Counted from the first letter of the stretch, positions 24,905 to 34,743 are shown. The stretch is 57,807 nucleotides of DNA from an uncultured Clostridia bacterium (GCA_947383835.1 CANDEV010000015.1:1-57807); one strand, 5' to 3'. Notes: generated from the sequence alone by a model not told the origin. Numbers and translations are program-made.

Positions 24905-27189
24905 CAGCCGATTACCTCCTCTCCAACATAGTCATAGATACTGTATTTTGTACCGTTCTTAGTGACTGACTTTTCGTCAAGGTTTACAACGGTAGTTACG
25001 CCGTTTGAGTACACCGTTTCGATCTCTCCGCTCGGAAGGATATTATATTCGGTGATCTCCGCTCCCGCAACGTCCTTAAGGACTTCGTTTGCAAACTTGT
25101 AGCAGCCTGCCGCGTCCTCAAGCCAGTACTTATAGTCGGCATAGTAAAGAACGTCGTATCTTGTGTCCTTAAGCTCGTTTGCATCCTCGGCAACAAGGTC
25201 AAATCTAAGATTTGAGCCGCAGGCTACCGCCTTGAGAACAAGCTCTGCGATCTGCGCGTCGCCGTTTACCGCAGTTGTTGAAACAGGCTTCAAGCCGCTC
25301 ATTACCATCTGATAGAACGGGATATCCTGATCGAAAGCGTCAAATTTGCTGGAATTAAGAGGGATATTGGTAATATGGTCAACATAAGGGAGCACATAAG
25401 CGTTTGCTCCGTCAGCAAGAACGGAACCGACCGTGCTGTTAAGGTTTGCCATATAGCCCTGAAGCTGCGTCTTGAACATCTCTCTTGATACCGATCTCTT
25501 GCCGTAATCTCCGTATATAACAGTTGTTGCGCTGCCTACGGAAATATTGTTAAGACCGTATTTGCTGTAGCTCTTTGCAAGGTTGTTAAATACCTTTTCG
25601 TATTTTCTCGGACTGAGCAGCGACATTGACTTGTAGAATTTATTTTCAATTCCGTGAGCAAGGTCGTACTCAATTTGTCTCGAGTAAGCGTTTGAAACTC
25701 TTATCGCGGTGTCGGTCATTGTGAAATAACCGCTGCCGGACTTGAATGTAAGATTATCCACCTCAGGGTAGATCGTTATTCCGTTGGAATTTGCATAACT
25801 CATAAGAGCATTGAAGTCGCTCTTTCCGCCCAGAAGCGAGGAGGGCTTAGCCTTATCGGAAACCTTTTCCTTAATATCAGCCGTTGTCCACTGGTTGTAG
25901 TTTACAACCATATTCTCAACGCCCATACCCTTAAGCTGTGAGAGGATATTCTGTGCGTCGGAGAAGCCTGTGGTCTTGTGCTGCATTGTTACAGGCATAC
26001 CCAAAACCGTCTCGGTTTTCAGCGTTGCGCCGTAGAAGTCGATATACAGCGAGCTTGCGTCCGCCGCGGGGGACTTCTCAACGCCCTGACTTTTAAGATA
26101 GCCCTTATAAGAATTTGCGATATCGACATAGTCCACATCGGACTTATCGTCCTTTGAAACGGGATAATATCTTATCTCGATCTCCGGAACGAGAATGCCT
26201 CTCTTTTCAAAAACTCTGAGAGGGTTTGAGTCGCCGCCCATGAGGTATTCGTCCGAGGTCCTTACCTCAAAATCGAAGTAGCAGGCGTTGTAGCTGGTCT
26301 TGTTCTGACCCGCTGTGTAAGCGTTTATTGTAGCGCAGGTGTCGCCCTTGTCGGCAACCACCATCAAGCCGCTGTTGCCCTTGACGATACCGTACATAGG
26401 CAGATAAACGTCCTGAGTTACCGCAGGCTTTGTAGTCTTGACAGCGGTAATGTCCGCGCCGTAGACCTTGCCCTGATATACTCTGTAGCCCGACTTGCCG
26501 TTGTTGAAATTGATCAGCGCACCGCTTCCGTCGGGAATAACGAAGTAACCTTCCTCCTCCATGTCGGCAGCGCCGAAGGTGCTGTTAAACGCCATTTCAA
26601 CAGCGATCTTGTCAGCGTTTCTCTCCACAATATCCTTTGTATTGACATGAAGACTGAGGTGATCGTCGTTGAGCGTATAGGTAACGGGAACCATTATTTC
26701 GGCAGTACTCTCAAAATCGTACTCTACCGTGATCGTGTTGCCCGATACCGTCATTTTTTCCTTGCTTCGTGCTGCGCTCTGATTTGTTGTGGTACGTCTC
26801 TTGGACGGTTCGCCGAATATCAGAGTCATGCCCGATTTAAGCTCCTGCTTCTGAGCGGCTTTACCCGCAGAAGCGTCTGCATTGATAGGATTTGACCACC
26901 ATATCTCGCCTGTGTTTTTATCCACCAGCGCGATCCTGATATCCTTATCGTTATAATACAGAGCAAGCTTATCGTTTTCAGCCGCAAGCTTCATCTCCTC
27001 CATGACCTGTTCATCGGTGAGCAGCGGTTCGTCCTCGTCCATCTCAAAGTCTTCCATATCAATTGCGCCCTCGTCTGAGGAAGACGTATCGGAAGTCTCG
27101 TCCTCGGAACTTGCGGGAAACGCGCACATGGGAACTATCATAGCCATACAGCAGAGACAAGCAAGAAGCTTTTTCATCTTTTTATGCAT
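24904..27189 (-). CDS. Secreted DUF5696-type protein
   Basis: A 761-aa protein with a signal peptide (KKLLACLCCMAMIVPMCAF), an acidic Ser/Asp/Glu-rich stretch (about 28-60), then KLALYYNDKDIRIALVDKNTGEIWWSNP. The later part resembles a TIM-barrel-like glycosidase domain (ENMVVNYNQWT, NGITIYPEVDNL). I associate this with the DUF5696 family, found beside sugar permeases in Firmicutes; the name is from memory. The two Cys near the peptide end (ACLCC) do not form a convincing lipobox. It may bind or trim the transported glycan. Confidence 0.7.
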   Translation of the reverse strand: MHKKMKKLLACLCCMAMIVPMCAFPASSEDETSDTSSSDEGAIDMEDFEMDEDEPLLTDEQVMEEMKLAAENDKLALYYNDKDIRIALVDKNTGEIWWSNPINADASAGKAAQKQELKSGMTLIFGEPSKRRTTTNQSAARSKEKMTVSGNTITVEYDFESTAEIMVPVTYTLNDDHLSLHVNTKDIVERNADKIAVEMAFNSTFGAADMEEEGYFVIPDGSGALINFNNGKSGYRVYQGKVYGADITAVKTTKPAVTQDVYLPMYGIVKGNSGLMVVADKGDTCATINAYTAGQNKTSYNACYFDFEVRTSDEYLMGGDSNPLRVFEKRGILVPEIEIRYYPVSKDDKSDVDYVDIANSYKGYLKSQGVEKSPAADASSLYIDFYGATLKTETVLGMPVTMQHKTTGFSDAQNILSQLKGMGVENMVVNYNQWTTADIKEKVSDKAKPSSLLGGKSDFNALMSYANSNGITIYPEVDNLTFKSGSGYFTMTDTAIRVSNAYSRQIEYDLAHGIENKFYKSMSLLSPRKYEKVFNNLAKSYSKYGLNNISVGSATTVIYGDYGKRSVSREMFKTQLQGYMANLNSTVGSVLADGANAYVLPYVDHITNIPLNSSKFDAFDQDIPFYQMVMSGLKPVSTTAVNGDAQIAELVLKAVACGSNLRFDLVAEDANELKDTRYDVLYYADYKYWLEDAAGCYKFANEVLKDVAGAEITEYNILPSGEIETVYSNGVTTVVNLDEKSVTKNGTKYSIYDYVGEEVIG

Positions 27190-27219
27190 TCGTTATTTCA
27201 CCACTTTTCGTTTTTAGTA

Positions 27220-27849
27220 TTAAACTCTGAGCCTGTAAGAAAGCTCCGTGTATATCGAAAGAATGAATATCAATACCTGCTGGAACAGCGTCAGCAGCAG
27301 AACGAGCAGGAACAGTATCGCGATCATCGCCACAAGTGTGAGAAGTATCAGCGCGATAGTCTTTCCGAACGTAAACTGATGCACCGCCTTAATTCCCGAA
27401 ATAACGAGAACAAAGCTCCAGCACAAGCCGATTATCTCAACAGCCTGAATGAAAACGTACTCGTCTCTGATAAGAAAGTGGGACATTACCGTACCAACAA
27501 GATAGCCCGTAATATACGGTATAAGAGCGTACGCCGAATTGATAAAGATGTTTTTCATCGAGCCCTCGCCGTCAAACAGAGTACACATCGCCCAGTTTGC
27601 CACGACCCATGTTCCGAAAAGAATAAAGCTCTTGAAAATATACGGCACTATGTTGAATATTTTGTCATAATCCGAATAATACTGAAAGCCGTAAAGTCTG
27701 CTGTAGGCGATCTGCTGCACAAAGAGCAGACATACTATCGCGAACGCGATACCCATTGAGCCTTGTTTTTTCCAGCGCAGATCCTCGAAGCCCTCAAACG
27801 GGTGGAAAACAACGTGCTTAACAAATTGTCCCTTAGTCAAGTCCAGCAT
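27220..27849 (-). CDS. YIP1-like multi-pass membrane protein
   Basis: A 209-aa protein with about five hydrophobic segments. The N-terminus HVVFHPFEGFEDLRWKKQGS followed by four or five helices is the pattern of YIP1-domain proteins in bacterial transport operons. I start at MLDLTKGQF because AAAGGGTGG lies about eight bases upstream; this start is immediately after the upstream stop. Role unknown. Confidence 0.68.
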   Translation of the reverse strand: MLDLTKGQFVKHVVFHPFEGFEDLRWKKQGSMGIAFAIVCLLFVQQIAYSRLYGFQYYSDYDKIFNIVPYIFKSFILFGTWVVANWAMCTLFDGEGSMKNIFINSAYALIPYITGYLVGTVMSHFLIRDEYVFIQAVEIIGLCWSFVLVISGIKAVHQFTFGKTIALILLTLVAMIAILFLLVLLLTLFQQVLIFILSIYTELSYRLRV

Positions 27850-27850
27850 A

Positions 27851-29347
27851 TCACACACCACCCTTTCTCTTCTTTTCCCACGGATATACAATCTTGCCCT
27901 TTTTGCGGAAATGCTTGTATACGATAATGAGAATTATAAGAATAACAATGACTACAATACATTTCATGTAGTTAGCCTTGAGCCATAGATCTCTGTATCC
28001 CTCATACGCTCTGTTGTACCTCTGACGGCTGATAGATATCTCAAAATAGTCCATAGCCTCTTTGTATTCATATCTGTTATAGAGCGCATTTCCGATGCCG
28101 ATATAAGCTCTGCGGTAGTTTCCGTCATATTTAAGGACGTTCCGCCACGGTTCAAGAGATTCTTCATAAAGACCGTCGTTGTAAAGATTTGACGCATCAG
28201 TTACGATCTCACCGAAAACAGTTCTTTTAAAAATCGTGATATTGTTTTTCAGCGAGTCGAGAACGAAAATCTTGTCATCATAGCTTTCGATAGCCGCAGC
28301 CGAGTTGAAAAGTCCAAGCTGATTTCCGGAGCCGCCCACTATGAACAGCAGCCAGCATTCCTTGTCGTACTGGAAAACACGCCCATGCTGGAAGTCCAGA
28401 ATATTAAGCTCGCCGTTCGGACCTATGTCTATATCGTTAAGACTGGAATTCTTTGCGTACATTGAATAATACGCGGGAGAAATATCACCGAAGGTCATAT
28501 CCGAAGCGCCCGTTGCATCAAGGATATTGTCGCCGCGGGGGTTGAGCTTTTTAACAAGGTCGGTGGTCATTTCCTGAGAATCGGTAACGGTATAGATAAA
28601 GCCGTCGTCGTCAATATCGAAGTTTGTAAATCCGATAGGCGTCTGTTTCTGTGAATGTTCTCTCTGTGCGTCGGTGGAGATAAGATTCCAGAAAGCGTTG
28701 GCAATAACCTCCGCAGTAGCCTCAACGCGGTTCGCACCGTAGAAGCCCAGGAAGTCGCCCTCCGAGTTGAACATTACCGCACCGCTTGTTATAGAACGTA
28801 CAACAACATAAACGTTGCCCGCCTTGTCAACAAGCACCTTGCTGGGGTTATACGTAAGGTTCTGATCGTAAAGCGCAGTATCGGGTTTTTCAAACATTCT
28901 GTCCACAACACCCTCGGTGTCGCACTTCAGAACTCTGGAATTTTCCGTATCGCATATATAGATATTTCCCGTATACTGATCCACGAAAACGCCGGTGGGT
29001 CTTTTGAGGGTAAGGGTCTCGCCGTTGTAGGTGAACTCCTTCATCTCTCTTATAAAGTTAAAATCAAGGTCTGTAATAACGATCCTGTTATTGCCCCTGT
29101 CAGCTATGTACATAAGGTCGTCATGAGAAATATACAGGTCGGCAGGCTCGTAAAAGTTGCCGCAGCCTATCATTTCGCCGTCGATGTACGACTCGGCGGT
29201 ATATCCTGCCTGTGAGGAAACCGCGTCTCCCCACCTGTCATAGCTGTAAGGGTCATATGCTTCCAGGGCGGAAACGTTCACGGCAAGCGCCGAAACGGTC
29301 AAAGCCGCCGCTGAAACAAGCGAAAGAAGCTTTTTCAAGCTTGACAT
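27851..29347 (-). CDS. Secreted NHL-repeat/TPR protein with C-terminal anchor
   Basis: A 498-aa protein: signal peptide (KKLLSLVSAAALTVSALAVNVSA), then an NHL-type beta-propeller of about 330 residues (units like MYIADRGNNRIVITDL, IYICDTENSRVLKCD, YVVVRSITSG). Two TPR-like helical pairs follow (YEESLEPWRNVLKYD, YKEAMDYFEISI). It ends in one transmembrane helix and a basic tail (KHFRKKGK). The ATG at 29347 has GGAGGG seven bases upstream; the longer open frame reaches into the permease gene and is not real. Extracellular and membrane-anchored, possibly a glycan-binding or scaffold part of the transporter. Confidence 0.72.
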   Translation of the reverse strand: MSSLKKLLSLVSAAALTVSALAVNVSALEAYDPYSYDRWGDAVSSQAGYTAESYIDGEMIGCGNFYEPADLYISHDDLMYIADRGNNRIVITDLDFNFIREMKEFTYNGETLTLKRPTGVFVDQYTGNIYICDTENSRVLKCDTEGVVDRMFEKPDTALYDQNLTYNPSKVLVDKAGNVYVVVRSITSGAVMFNSEGDFLGFYGANRVEATAEVIANAFWNLISTDAQREHSQKQTPIGFTNFDIDDDGFIYTVTDSQEMTTDLVKKLNPRGDNILDATGASDMTFGDISPAYYSMYAKNSSLNDIDIGPNGELNILDFQHGRVFQYDKECWLLFIVGGSGNQLGLFNSAAAIESYDDKIFVLDSLKNNITIFKRTVFGEIVTDASNLYNDGLYEESLEPWRNVLKYDGNYRRAYIGIGNALYNRYEYKEAMDYFEISISRQRYNRAYEGYRDLWLKANYMKCIVVIVILIILIIVYKHFRKKGKIVYPWEKKRKGGV

Positions 29348-29373
29348 ATTATCCCTCCGTATCATCGTAAATT

Positions 29374-30345
29374 TTAGTCCTTCATACCTGCGTGAGCCAT
29401 AGTCTCCATAACGTTGCTCTGCGCGGCAATGAAGATCGCCAATGGCGGTATCATCAGTACAACAGCGGAAGCCGCAATTGCGCCCTGTCTCGCAAGACCC
29501 GCCGCAGCGATCTGCTGAACAACGGTAGGCATCGTCTTGAGCGCCTCGTCGTAAACTATCGAGCCGCCGTTGGTGTTCCAAACCGCCTGGAACTGGAAGA
29601 TAATAATAGTCATAAGTGCAGGCTTTGAGTTGGGCATTACAATTCCCCAGCATATCCTCATAAGTCCCGCGCCGTCAACCTTTGCCGCCTCTATCATAGC
29701 GTCGGGTATCTGTCCCACGCTCTGTATCATAAGGTAAAGACCCATAGAGCTTGCGATGAGAGGACAAATAAGCGCGGCATAGGTGTTTATCATGCCCAGA
29801 TTAGCCATTACCATATACTGCATGATATATGTTACCTGGCTGTTGAAGAGAAGGGCGATAACAACTATCTTGTTTATTGCCTTAACGCCGGGGAATCTGC
29901 ACTTCGCAAGCACGAAGCCCGCCGTACAGGCAAACAGAACGTGAAGAACGGTTGCCGCAACAGTTACGAAAATACTGTTGAATACGTTTCTTGAGAAGGG
30001 CACCCACGAGTTGTTCGCAACAACGAAAAGGTCCTTGAAGTTGTCGCCTGTGGGATCCATTGCGTAAAGACGCGGCGGCATAATGAAGATCTCATTTACC
30101 GGCTTGAGCGATGTAACGATCGCGATATAAATGGGGAGCAGCATAAACAAGCCGAGGAGCGTAAGAAAGAGGAAAATTCCGATATCATTCTTCCAGCTCT
30201 TACCTACCTGCTTGTTGGAGCCTTTTGATTTCTCCATTTTGCGGTGCTCTTTTTCCCGCCTCTTTCTCAGGGCTTCAAGGGCGGCGGCATTCTCCGCCTC
30301 CTGCTGAGCCTTTATCTGAGAGGGCTTCAGTTCTTTTTTAGCCAT
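29374..30345 (-). CDS. Carbohydrate ABC transporter permease, MalG type (pair 1)
   Basis: A 323-aa permease with a charged Ala/Lys/Glu-rich cytosolic N-terminus (about 50 residues), six transmembrane helices and the EAA motif MIEAAKVDGAGLMRICWGIV. It follows its MalF-type partner by 22 bases and precedes the NHL gene. It forms the membrane channel with that partner for import of an oligosaccharide. Confidence 0.9.
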   Translation of the reverse strand: MAKKELKPSQIKAQQEAENAAALEALRKRREKEHRKMEKSKGSNKQVGKSWKNDIGIFLFLTLLGLFMLLPIYIAIVTSLKPVNEIFIMPPRLYAMDPTGDNFKDLFVVANNSWVPFSRNVFNSIFVTVAATVLHVLFACTAGFVLAKCRFPGVKAINKIVVIALLFNSQVTYIMQYMVMANLGMINTYAALICPLIASSMGLYLMIQSVGQIPDAMIEAAKVDGAGLMRICWGIVMPNSKPALMTIIIFQFQAVWNTNGGSIVYDEALKTMPTVVQQIAAAGLARQGAIAASAVVLMIPPLAIFIAAQSNVMETMAHAGMKD

Positions 30346-30367
30346 TATGTAATCCTCACCTCATTTC

Positions 30368-31333
30368 TCAGTTCATATATTTGTTAAGCAGTTTTGAGAT
30401 CAGCTGGTTGCAGACGAACATGGCAAGGAACAGCACAAAGCATATCGCTGAGGAGTATCCCATCTCGTAGCGTATCCAGCCGTAGTCGAACGCGTGAGTC
30501 ATAATAGTGTGCGCCTTGTAGTCCGTTGAGGGGAAGCCGCAGAGGCTTCTTCCCACGATATCCACCGTGAACGAGGAAACGATCTGCATTACAGCGGCGA
30601 ACATGAGCTGAGGTCCCATCGAGGGGATCGTGATGTAGATAAGCTCCTGCCATCTGTTGCTTATTCCCTCTATCGCGCCTGCTTCATACATAGCCTTGTC
30701 GATACCCTGGAAGCCCGCGCGCATCGCAAGGAAGCCTGCGCCCATGGATACCCAAAGCTGTACTACAATAACGCATGGGAGAATGTAATTTGCGTCGGTG
30801 AGCCACTGTATCGCGGCTGTCGTAAAGCCAAGCTCGTTCAGCAGCGCGTTAAGATATCCGTACGCGTCACCCGAGAAGATGAGCTGCCATACAAAGTAGA
30901 TATTTCCTGCCATTGAGGGGGCGTAGAATATCAGCGTAAAGACGGTTTTAAGCACGGGGTGCAGCTCGTTTATCAGCCATGCGAGCATAAAGCTGAGAGC
31001 GTAGCTGAGAGGACCTGTAAATATCGCGAAAATAAGGGTCGTTCTGATCGCGCTTATAAAAACGTCGTCTTCAAGGAACATTGTGTAGAAGTTCTGAAAT
31101 CCGACCCACTTAGGCGGAAAGTGCGCCATATCAAAGTCGGTGAAGCCCATAGGCAGAGCCATGATAACCGGAATTACCGTGAATATCAAAAAGAAAATCA
31201 TAAACGGGAACAGCATAAGGTAGCACATCTTATTCCTTTTCATTTCGTGCCACGTATAGCTCCACTTTTCTTTAGCGGACATCTTGCGTTCGTTTGGAAG
31301 CAATATTTCCTTCTTTTGAGTTTCAGCAGCCAA
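30368..31333 (-). CDS. Carbohydrate ABC transporter permease, MalF type (pair 1)
   Basis: A 321-aa permease with six transmembrane segments and the EAA motif AMYEAGAIEGISNRWQELIYIT. It follows the binding-protein gene by 17 bases. Together with the downstream permease and that binding protein it makes a conventional three-part importer lacking only the ATPase. Confidence 0.9.
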   Translation of the reverse strand: MAAETQKKEILLPNERKMSAKEKWSYTWHEMKRNKMCYLMLFPFMIFFLIFTVIPVIMALPMGFTDFDMAHFPPKWVGFQNFYTMFLEDDVFISAIRTTLIFAIFTGPLSYALSFMLAWLINELHPVLKTVFTLIFYAPSMAGNIYFVWQLIFSGDAYGYLNALLNELGFTTAAIQWLTDANYILPCVIVVQLWVSMGAGFLAMRAGFQGIDKAMYEAGAIEGISNRWQELIYITIPSMGPQLMFAAVMQIVSSFTVDIVGRSLCGFPSTDYKAHTIMTHAFDYGWIRYEMGYSSAICFVLFLAMFVCNQLISKLLNKYMN

Positions 31334-31350
31334 AGGTTACCCCTCCATTC

Positions 31351-34284
31351 TTATTTATTTTCATCATCAAGACCGAGATTTTCTCGTTTTCTTGTAATTT
31401 CTCTGTTGATGTCGATGTTGTACCAGCGCAGCGTCTCGCGTGCATTCTCCTTGTCGTTTACAACAGATCTGAATGCATTCATGATACTTCTTGTAACAAC
31501 GTATGCCGAAGGAACTATCGGTATCTCCTCAAGCTGATCCATTTGGTAGAGGATCTTTTCCATATCCTTCTTAGACCAGTTGAGCTGCTGGAGGGCTTCG
31601 ATGTTCGCGCAGTCGAAGCGTCCGAGAGGACCCATAACGCCCTCAACATTCTGACCGTATTCAACCATTACGTCTGTAGATGTGAACCACTTGATGAAGT
31701 CCCAAGCGCCCTCTTTATTCTTGCAGCTTTCAAGGATTATCGCTCCGGAGCCGTTTGAATTTGAAGCGTGTGAGATCGTTCCGTCAGCCTGACGTGTGCC
31801 CGGAACGGAAGTAAAGTCCCAAAGACCCTTTATTTCAGGTGCGGCAACATTAAGCTGATTGTAGAACGTGCAGTAGTTCTGAATTACTATAGGAGCCTCG
31901 CCTGTTCTGAAACGTGTGAACGGGTCGTAGGTCTGGTCGAATTTGTAGATGTTGTAGAAGTCAGTCCATGTTGCGAATGCGTCAACAGCCGCCTGTGTAT
32001 CAAAGTTTGTGGCAGTCTGTGCATCGTTGTAATAGTTTGTACCCGACTGAAGCATAAGCAGAGCAAAGGTGTGACCGGCTTCTGTAGCAGGTGAAACAGA
32101 TACGCCTGCGCCGTTTGTAGCCGCCGCAACGCCCGGAAGAATAAGTCCCGGCTGCATATACTTTCTTTGGATCGCGGGGAGCATATCAATAAGATCGTCC
32201 CAAGTCTCCGGGGGATCGGTTATGCCGATCTCTGCAAGCATATCCTTGCGGTAGAACATCATCGGGAAGCTCTGATTGATAGGTATTGCATACACGTTGC
32301 CGTCGTATGTGTAGTTTACCATGGCGTTCCGCTGGAATCTTGACTTGACCTCGTCAAAGCCTTCCATATCGTTCAAAGGAACAACAAGATCGCGGACTGC
32401 AAGGTTTACCGGGAACTCGCCGCCTGTAAACAGTGAAGCGTCAGGACCCTTTCCAGCAAGAACAGCCTCCATGATACCGCCCTGTACAAGGTTTATGGAA
32501 ACCTGTGTATTATGAGTTGTATTAAATTCGGCATCAACAAGCTGCTTGACAACTGTTGTCTGGTCACGTCCGAGACCTACCCAAACGTTTATTGAATCCT
32601 TTGTGGTATCGGAAAGAACTGTGTAATCCTCAAAGAATGAATTGAGGAAGCCCTTGAAGCCAAAGGACATACTCTTAAAGAAATTTGACTTTACCGAAGT
32701 AAATTCGCCGTCAGCGGGAACAAGCTCAATAAAGTCGATCTCCAGCGGCTGTTCACGGTACTGTCTCATCCATGAGGAAACAGAAGCAACGTTATCCTTG
32801 ATCGAGTTGTTGCCGATCATATCGGGTATCTTGTGGGGCTTATCCGCGCCTCTTTCCAGAACTGTTGCCAGTCTTTCCAAGGCGGCAGCCTCAGTACCCT
32901 GCTGACCTGCAAGAGACTCAATATTTTTCTCCTCCTCGAGAAGCTGGATAGCAAGCGTATTGAACACGTCAACAAGCTCCGGTATCTCCCTGTGCACATA
33001 ATAGTCGGTGTACTTATCGGGAGAAGGACCTGTGATCATCAGTATCTGCATATAATACTGGTTTGCAGTATAAACGATACTGTCGAGACGTCTCATTGAG
33101 TCGCCGATCTCGCCCGGGATAACCTCAAGCGCAAGCTCGTGTTTGCCGGGTTCAAGATAAACATAAACGGGGTCGCCGTTTTCGTCCTCGGGAACTACCA
33201 TTATCCAGTCGTCATCGTACTGGAACTTGATCTGGGACATCTCCTCATTGGGGACTTTGCCGTCGATATAGAGCCTGCGGTTTGTATAAAGTCCTCTAAG
33301 CTCGTTCTGACGCGCTTTTATACCAACCTTATAGTAACCTGCGGTATCGACGTTCATTTCCCAAGTAATTCTCTGTCCAACAGTATCCCAAGTGCCGTCG
33401 CCGACGGTATTGTAACGCTGTTTGGAGGGGTGAGAGGGTTCTACCGTATAAGAACCTCTGTCATATGTAGGGAAAAGCGACTGAGAGTTTGTATAGCTGT
33501 ATTTTTCACCCTGAAGCTTGATAGCTGCCGCGCCGGAATTTGCTGCGAGTTCCGAATCGGAGGGCTTTGTATAGCTGTCATAGCCTTTAATGTTGCACAG
33601 CTTGATGTACTCAATGGCAACGCTTGCTCTTTCGGACTGAAGCGAAACGGTGTGCTGACCCGCTTCAAAATTGAAATAAAGCGGTTCATTGAACAGACCG
33701 TCGGTGTCGTAGAACATATTCGTTACCCATCTGGGAGCCTGAACCTGCGGGGGACGGACTTCGTTATCCTTTGAGTCCACTGAAATAGGGTAAGCGTTAG
33801 TCCAGATGTGATTCATTTCAACGCGGGTAGCGGTATCGTAGGGAGACACTCCGTCGATAAGCACCGATACTTCGGTTGCGGAGCCGTCAGATATAGGGAA
33901 ATAGCTGACCTCCATTTGGTACGCGCCCGCTTCGGGGACATCGACCGTAAAGTCGATAGTACCCGACTCATTTGACCAAATGACCACATCTTCCTTGCCC
34001 TCGTAGGAGCCGACCTCGACCTGTGCTTCATCGTCACAGCCTGAATATTTCAGCAAAGCTTCTTGGTCGGGTCTTGGAACATCGTCAATTTCGTCGAAAT
34101 AATCGCTGTAAGTTTTCTGTCTTGCAAATGCTGAACCCGAATTGTCGGCTTCCGCGGTTTCCTGCGTTTCAGCCGCGGGAGGGTTTTCCTCGGAAAATGC
34201 AGGGAATGCGGGAAGAGCGGTCAGGCAAGTGCTTACTGCGATCGCCGCCGACAAAAATCTCTTTAAACTCGTTTTCCTTGACAA
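31351..34284 (-). CDS. Solute-binding protein fused to large carbohydrate-binding-like domain
   Basis: A 977-aa secreted protein. The signal peptide (RFLSAAIAVSTCLTALPAF) lacks a lipobox, unlike most binding proteins. Residues about 100-410 look like two CBM6-type beta-sandwich modules (phrases such as ESGTIDFTVDVPEAGAYQMEV and AGYYKVGIKARQNEL). From about 560 a family 1 solute-binding domain follows (INVWVGLG, NTTHNTQVSINLVQGG, MMFYRKDMLAEIGI, ETWDDLIDMLP). The likely start is TTG at 34284, with AAAGGTGG eight bases upstream; GTG at 34296 overlaps that site. It is first in the operon. Confidence 0.82.
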   Translation of the reverse strand: MSRKTSLKRFLSAAIAVSTCLTALPAFPAFSEENPPAAETQETAEADNSGSAFARQKTYSDYFDEIDDVPRPDQEALLKYSGCDDEAQVEVGSYEGKEDVVIWSNESGTIDFTVDVPEAGAYQMEVSYFPISDGSATEVSVLIDGVSPYDTATRVEMNHIWTNAYPISVDSKDNEVRPPQVQAPRWVTNMFYDTDGLFNEPLYFNFEAGQHTVSLQSERASVAIEYIKLCNIKGYDSYTKPSDSELAANSGAAAIKLQGEKYSYTNSQSLFPTYDRGSYTVEPSHPSKQRYNTVGDGTWDTVGQRITWEMNVDTAGYYKVGIKARQNELRGLYTNRRLYIDGKVPNEEMSQIKFQYDDDWIMVVPEDENGDPVYVYLEPGKHELALEVIPGEIGDSMRRLDSIVYTANQYYMQILMITGPSPDKYTDYYVHREIPELVDVFNTLAIQLLEEEKNIESLAGQQGTEAAALERLATVLERGADKPHKIPDMIGNNSIKDNVASVSSWMRQYREQPLEIDFIELVPADGEFTSVKSNFFKSMSFGFKGFLNSFFEDYTVLSDTTKDSINVWVGLGRDQTTVVKQLVDAEFNTTHNTQVSINLVQGGIMEAVLAGKGPDASLFTGGEFPVNLAVRDLVVPLNDMEGFDEVKSRFQRNAMVNYTYDGNVYAIPINQSFPMMFYRKDMLAEIGITDPPETWDDLIDMLPAIQRKYMQPGLILPGVAAATNGAGVSVSPATEAGHTFALLMLQSGTNYYNDAQTATNFDTQAAVDAFATWTDFYNIYKFDQTYDPFTRFRTGEAPIVIQNYCTFYNQLNVAAPEIKGLWDFTSVPGTRQADGTISHASNSNGSGAIILESCKNKEGAWDFIKWFTSTDVMVEYGQNVEGVMGPLGRFDCANIEALQQLNWSKKDMEKILYQMDQLEEIPIVPSAYVVTRSIMNAFRSVVNDKENARETLRWYNIDINREITRKRENLGLDDENK

Positions 34285-34385
34285 CAGATAGACCACCTTT
34301 CTATACTTTACCCGCCGCTTTGCAGCATAAGCCGCGGGGAAGTGAAAATTTTGTGCAAAACCGGTGTTAATAGGGTTACATAAAT

Positions 34386-34414
34386 ATTATAACAATTTGT
34401 GAAAGCATTGTCAA
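34386..34414 (-). promoter_or_regulatory. Promoter of the transporter operon
   Basis: A near-perfect sigma-A promoter on the minus strand: TTGACA (34409-34414), a 17-base spacer and TATAAT (34386-34391). It gives a leader of about 90 bases before the solute-binding gene. Confidence 0.88.
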
Positions 34415-34434
34415 GCGTTTTTTATCAATTTTGC

Positions 34435-34700
34435 GCAAAAAAATCCCCCATTAGGGGCAAAAAACTATATAAAACTATCTAAAACGTTTTCGCGAGGAAC
34501 GCCCCGCGTCGGGCGTCACCCCCGAGCAAGTTTATTTTAGACTGCAAAATAAAAGCCCCTCAAGAGGACGGTTTCGTTGTTCGGAAACAGTGTGTTGCAA
34601 ACACGTTCCACGTAAACCGCCCCTTGGGGGGCAACAGCATTTTACATATTCTGACAAACAAACATTGGGGGGACTCTCGCCGCAGGGCGTTCCCTGCCGT
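34435..34700. other. GC-rich structured intergenic region of unknown nature
   Basis: No gene seen. It holds several hairpins: CCCCCATTAGGGG (34443-34456), an ACGCCCCGCGTCGGGCGT element near 34508-34526, and a long imperfect palindrome near 34554-34640 whose arms read GCCCCTCAAGAGGACGGTTT and its rough complement. A GCAGGG/CCCTGC hairpin follows near 34683-34697. The spread of stems with T-runs on the minus strand could be stacked terminators or a small structured RNA. Confidence 0.4.
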
Positions 34701-34705
34701 TCCCC

Positions 34706-34743
34706 ACAAAAAGCGGCTCCCCGTTCTGCATACGGGAAGCCGC
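34706..34743 (-). terminator. Terminator of the surface-protein gene
   Basis: The stem GCGGCT...CCCGT with ACGGG...AGCCGC (34713-34743) is followed on the minus strand by a T-run. It lies about 75 bases after the stop of the Ala/Thr-rich secreted protein. Confidence 0.82.

Noticed and set aside
29348..29653. N-terminal extension of the NHL protein
   Set aside because: Overlaps the upstream permease coding sequence, is Arg/Cys-rich and lies before a clear signal peptide with its own GGAGGG site.
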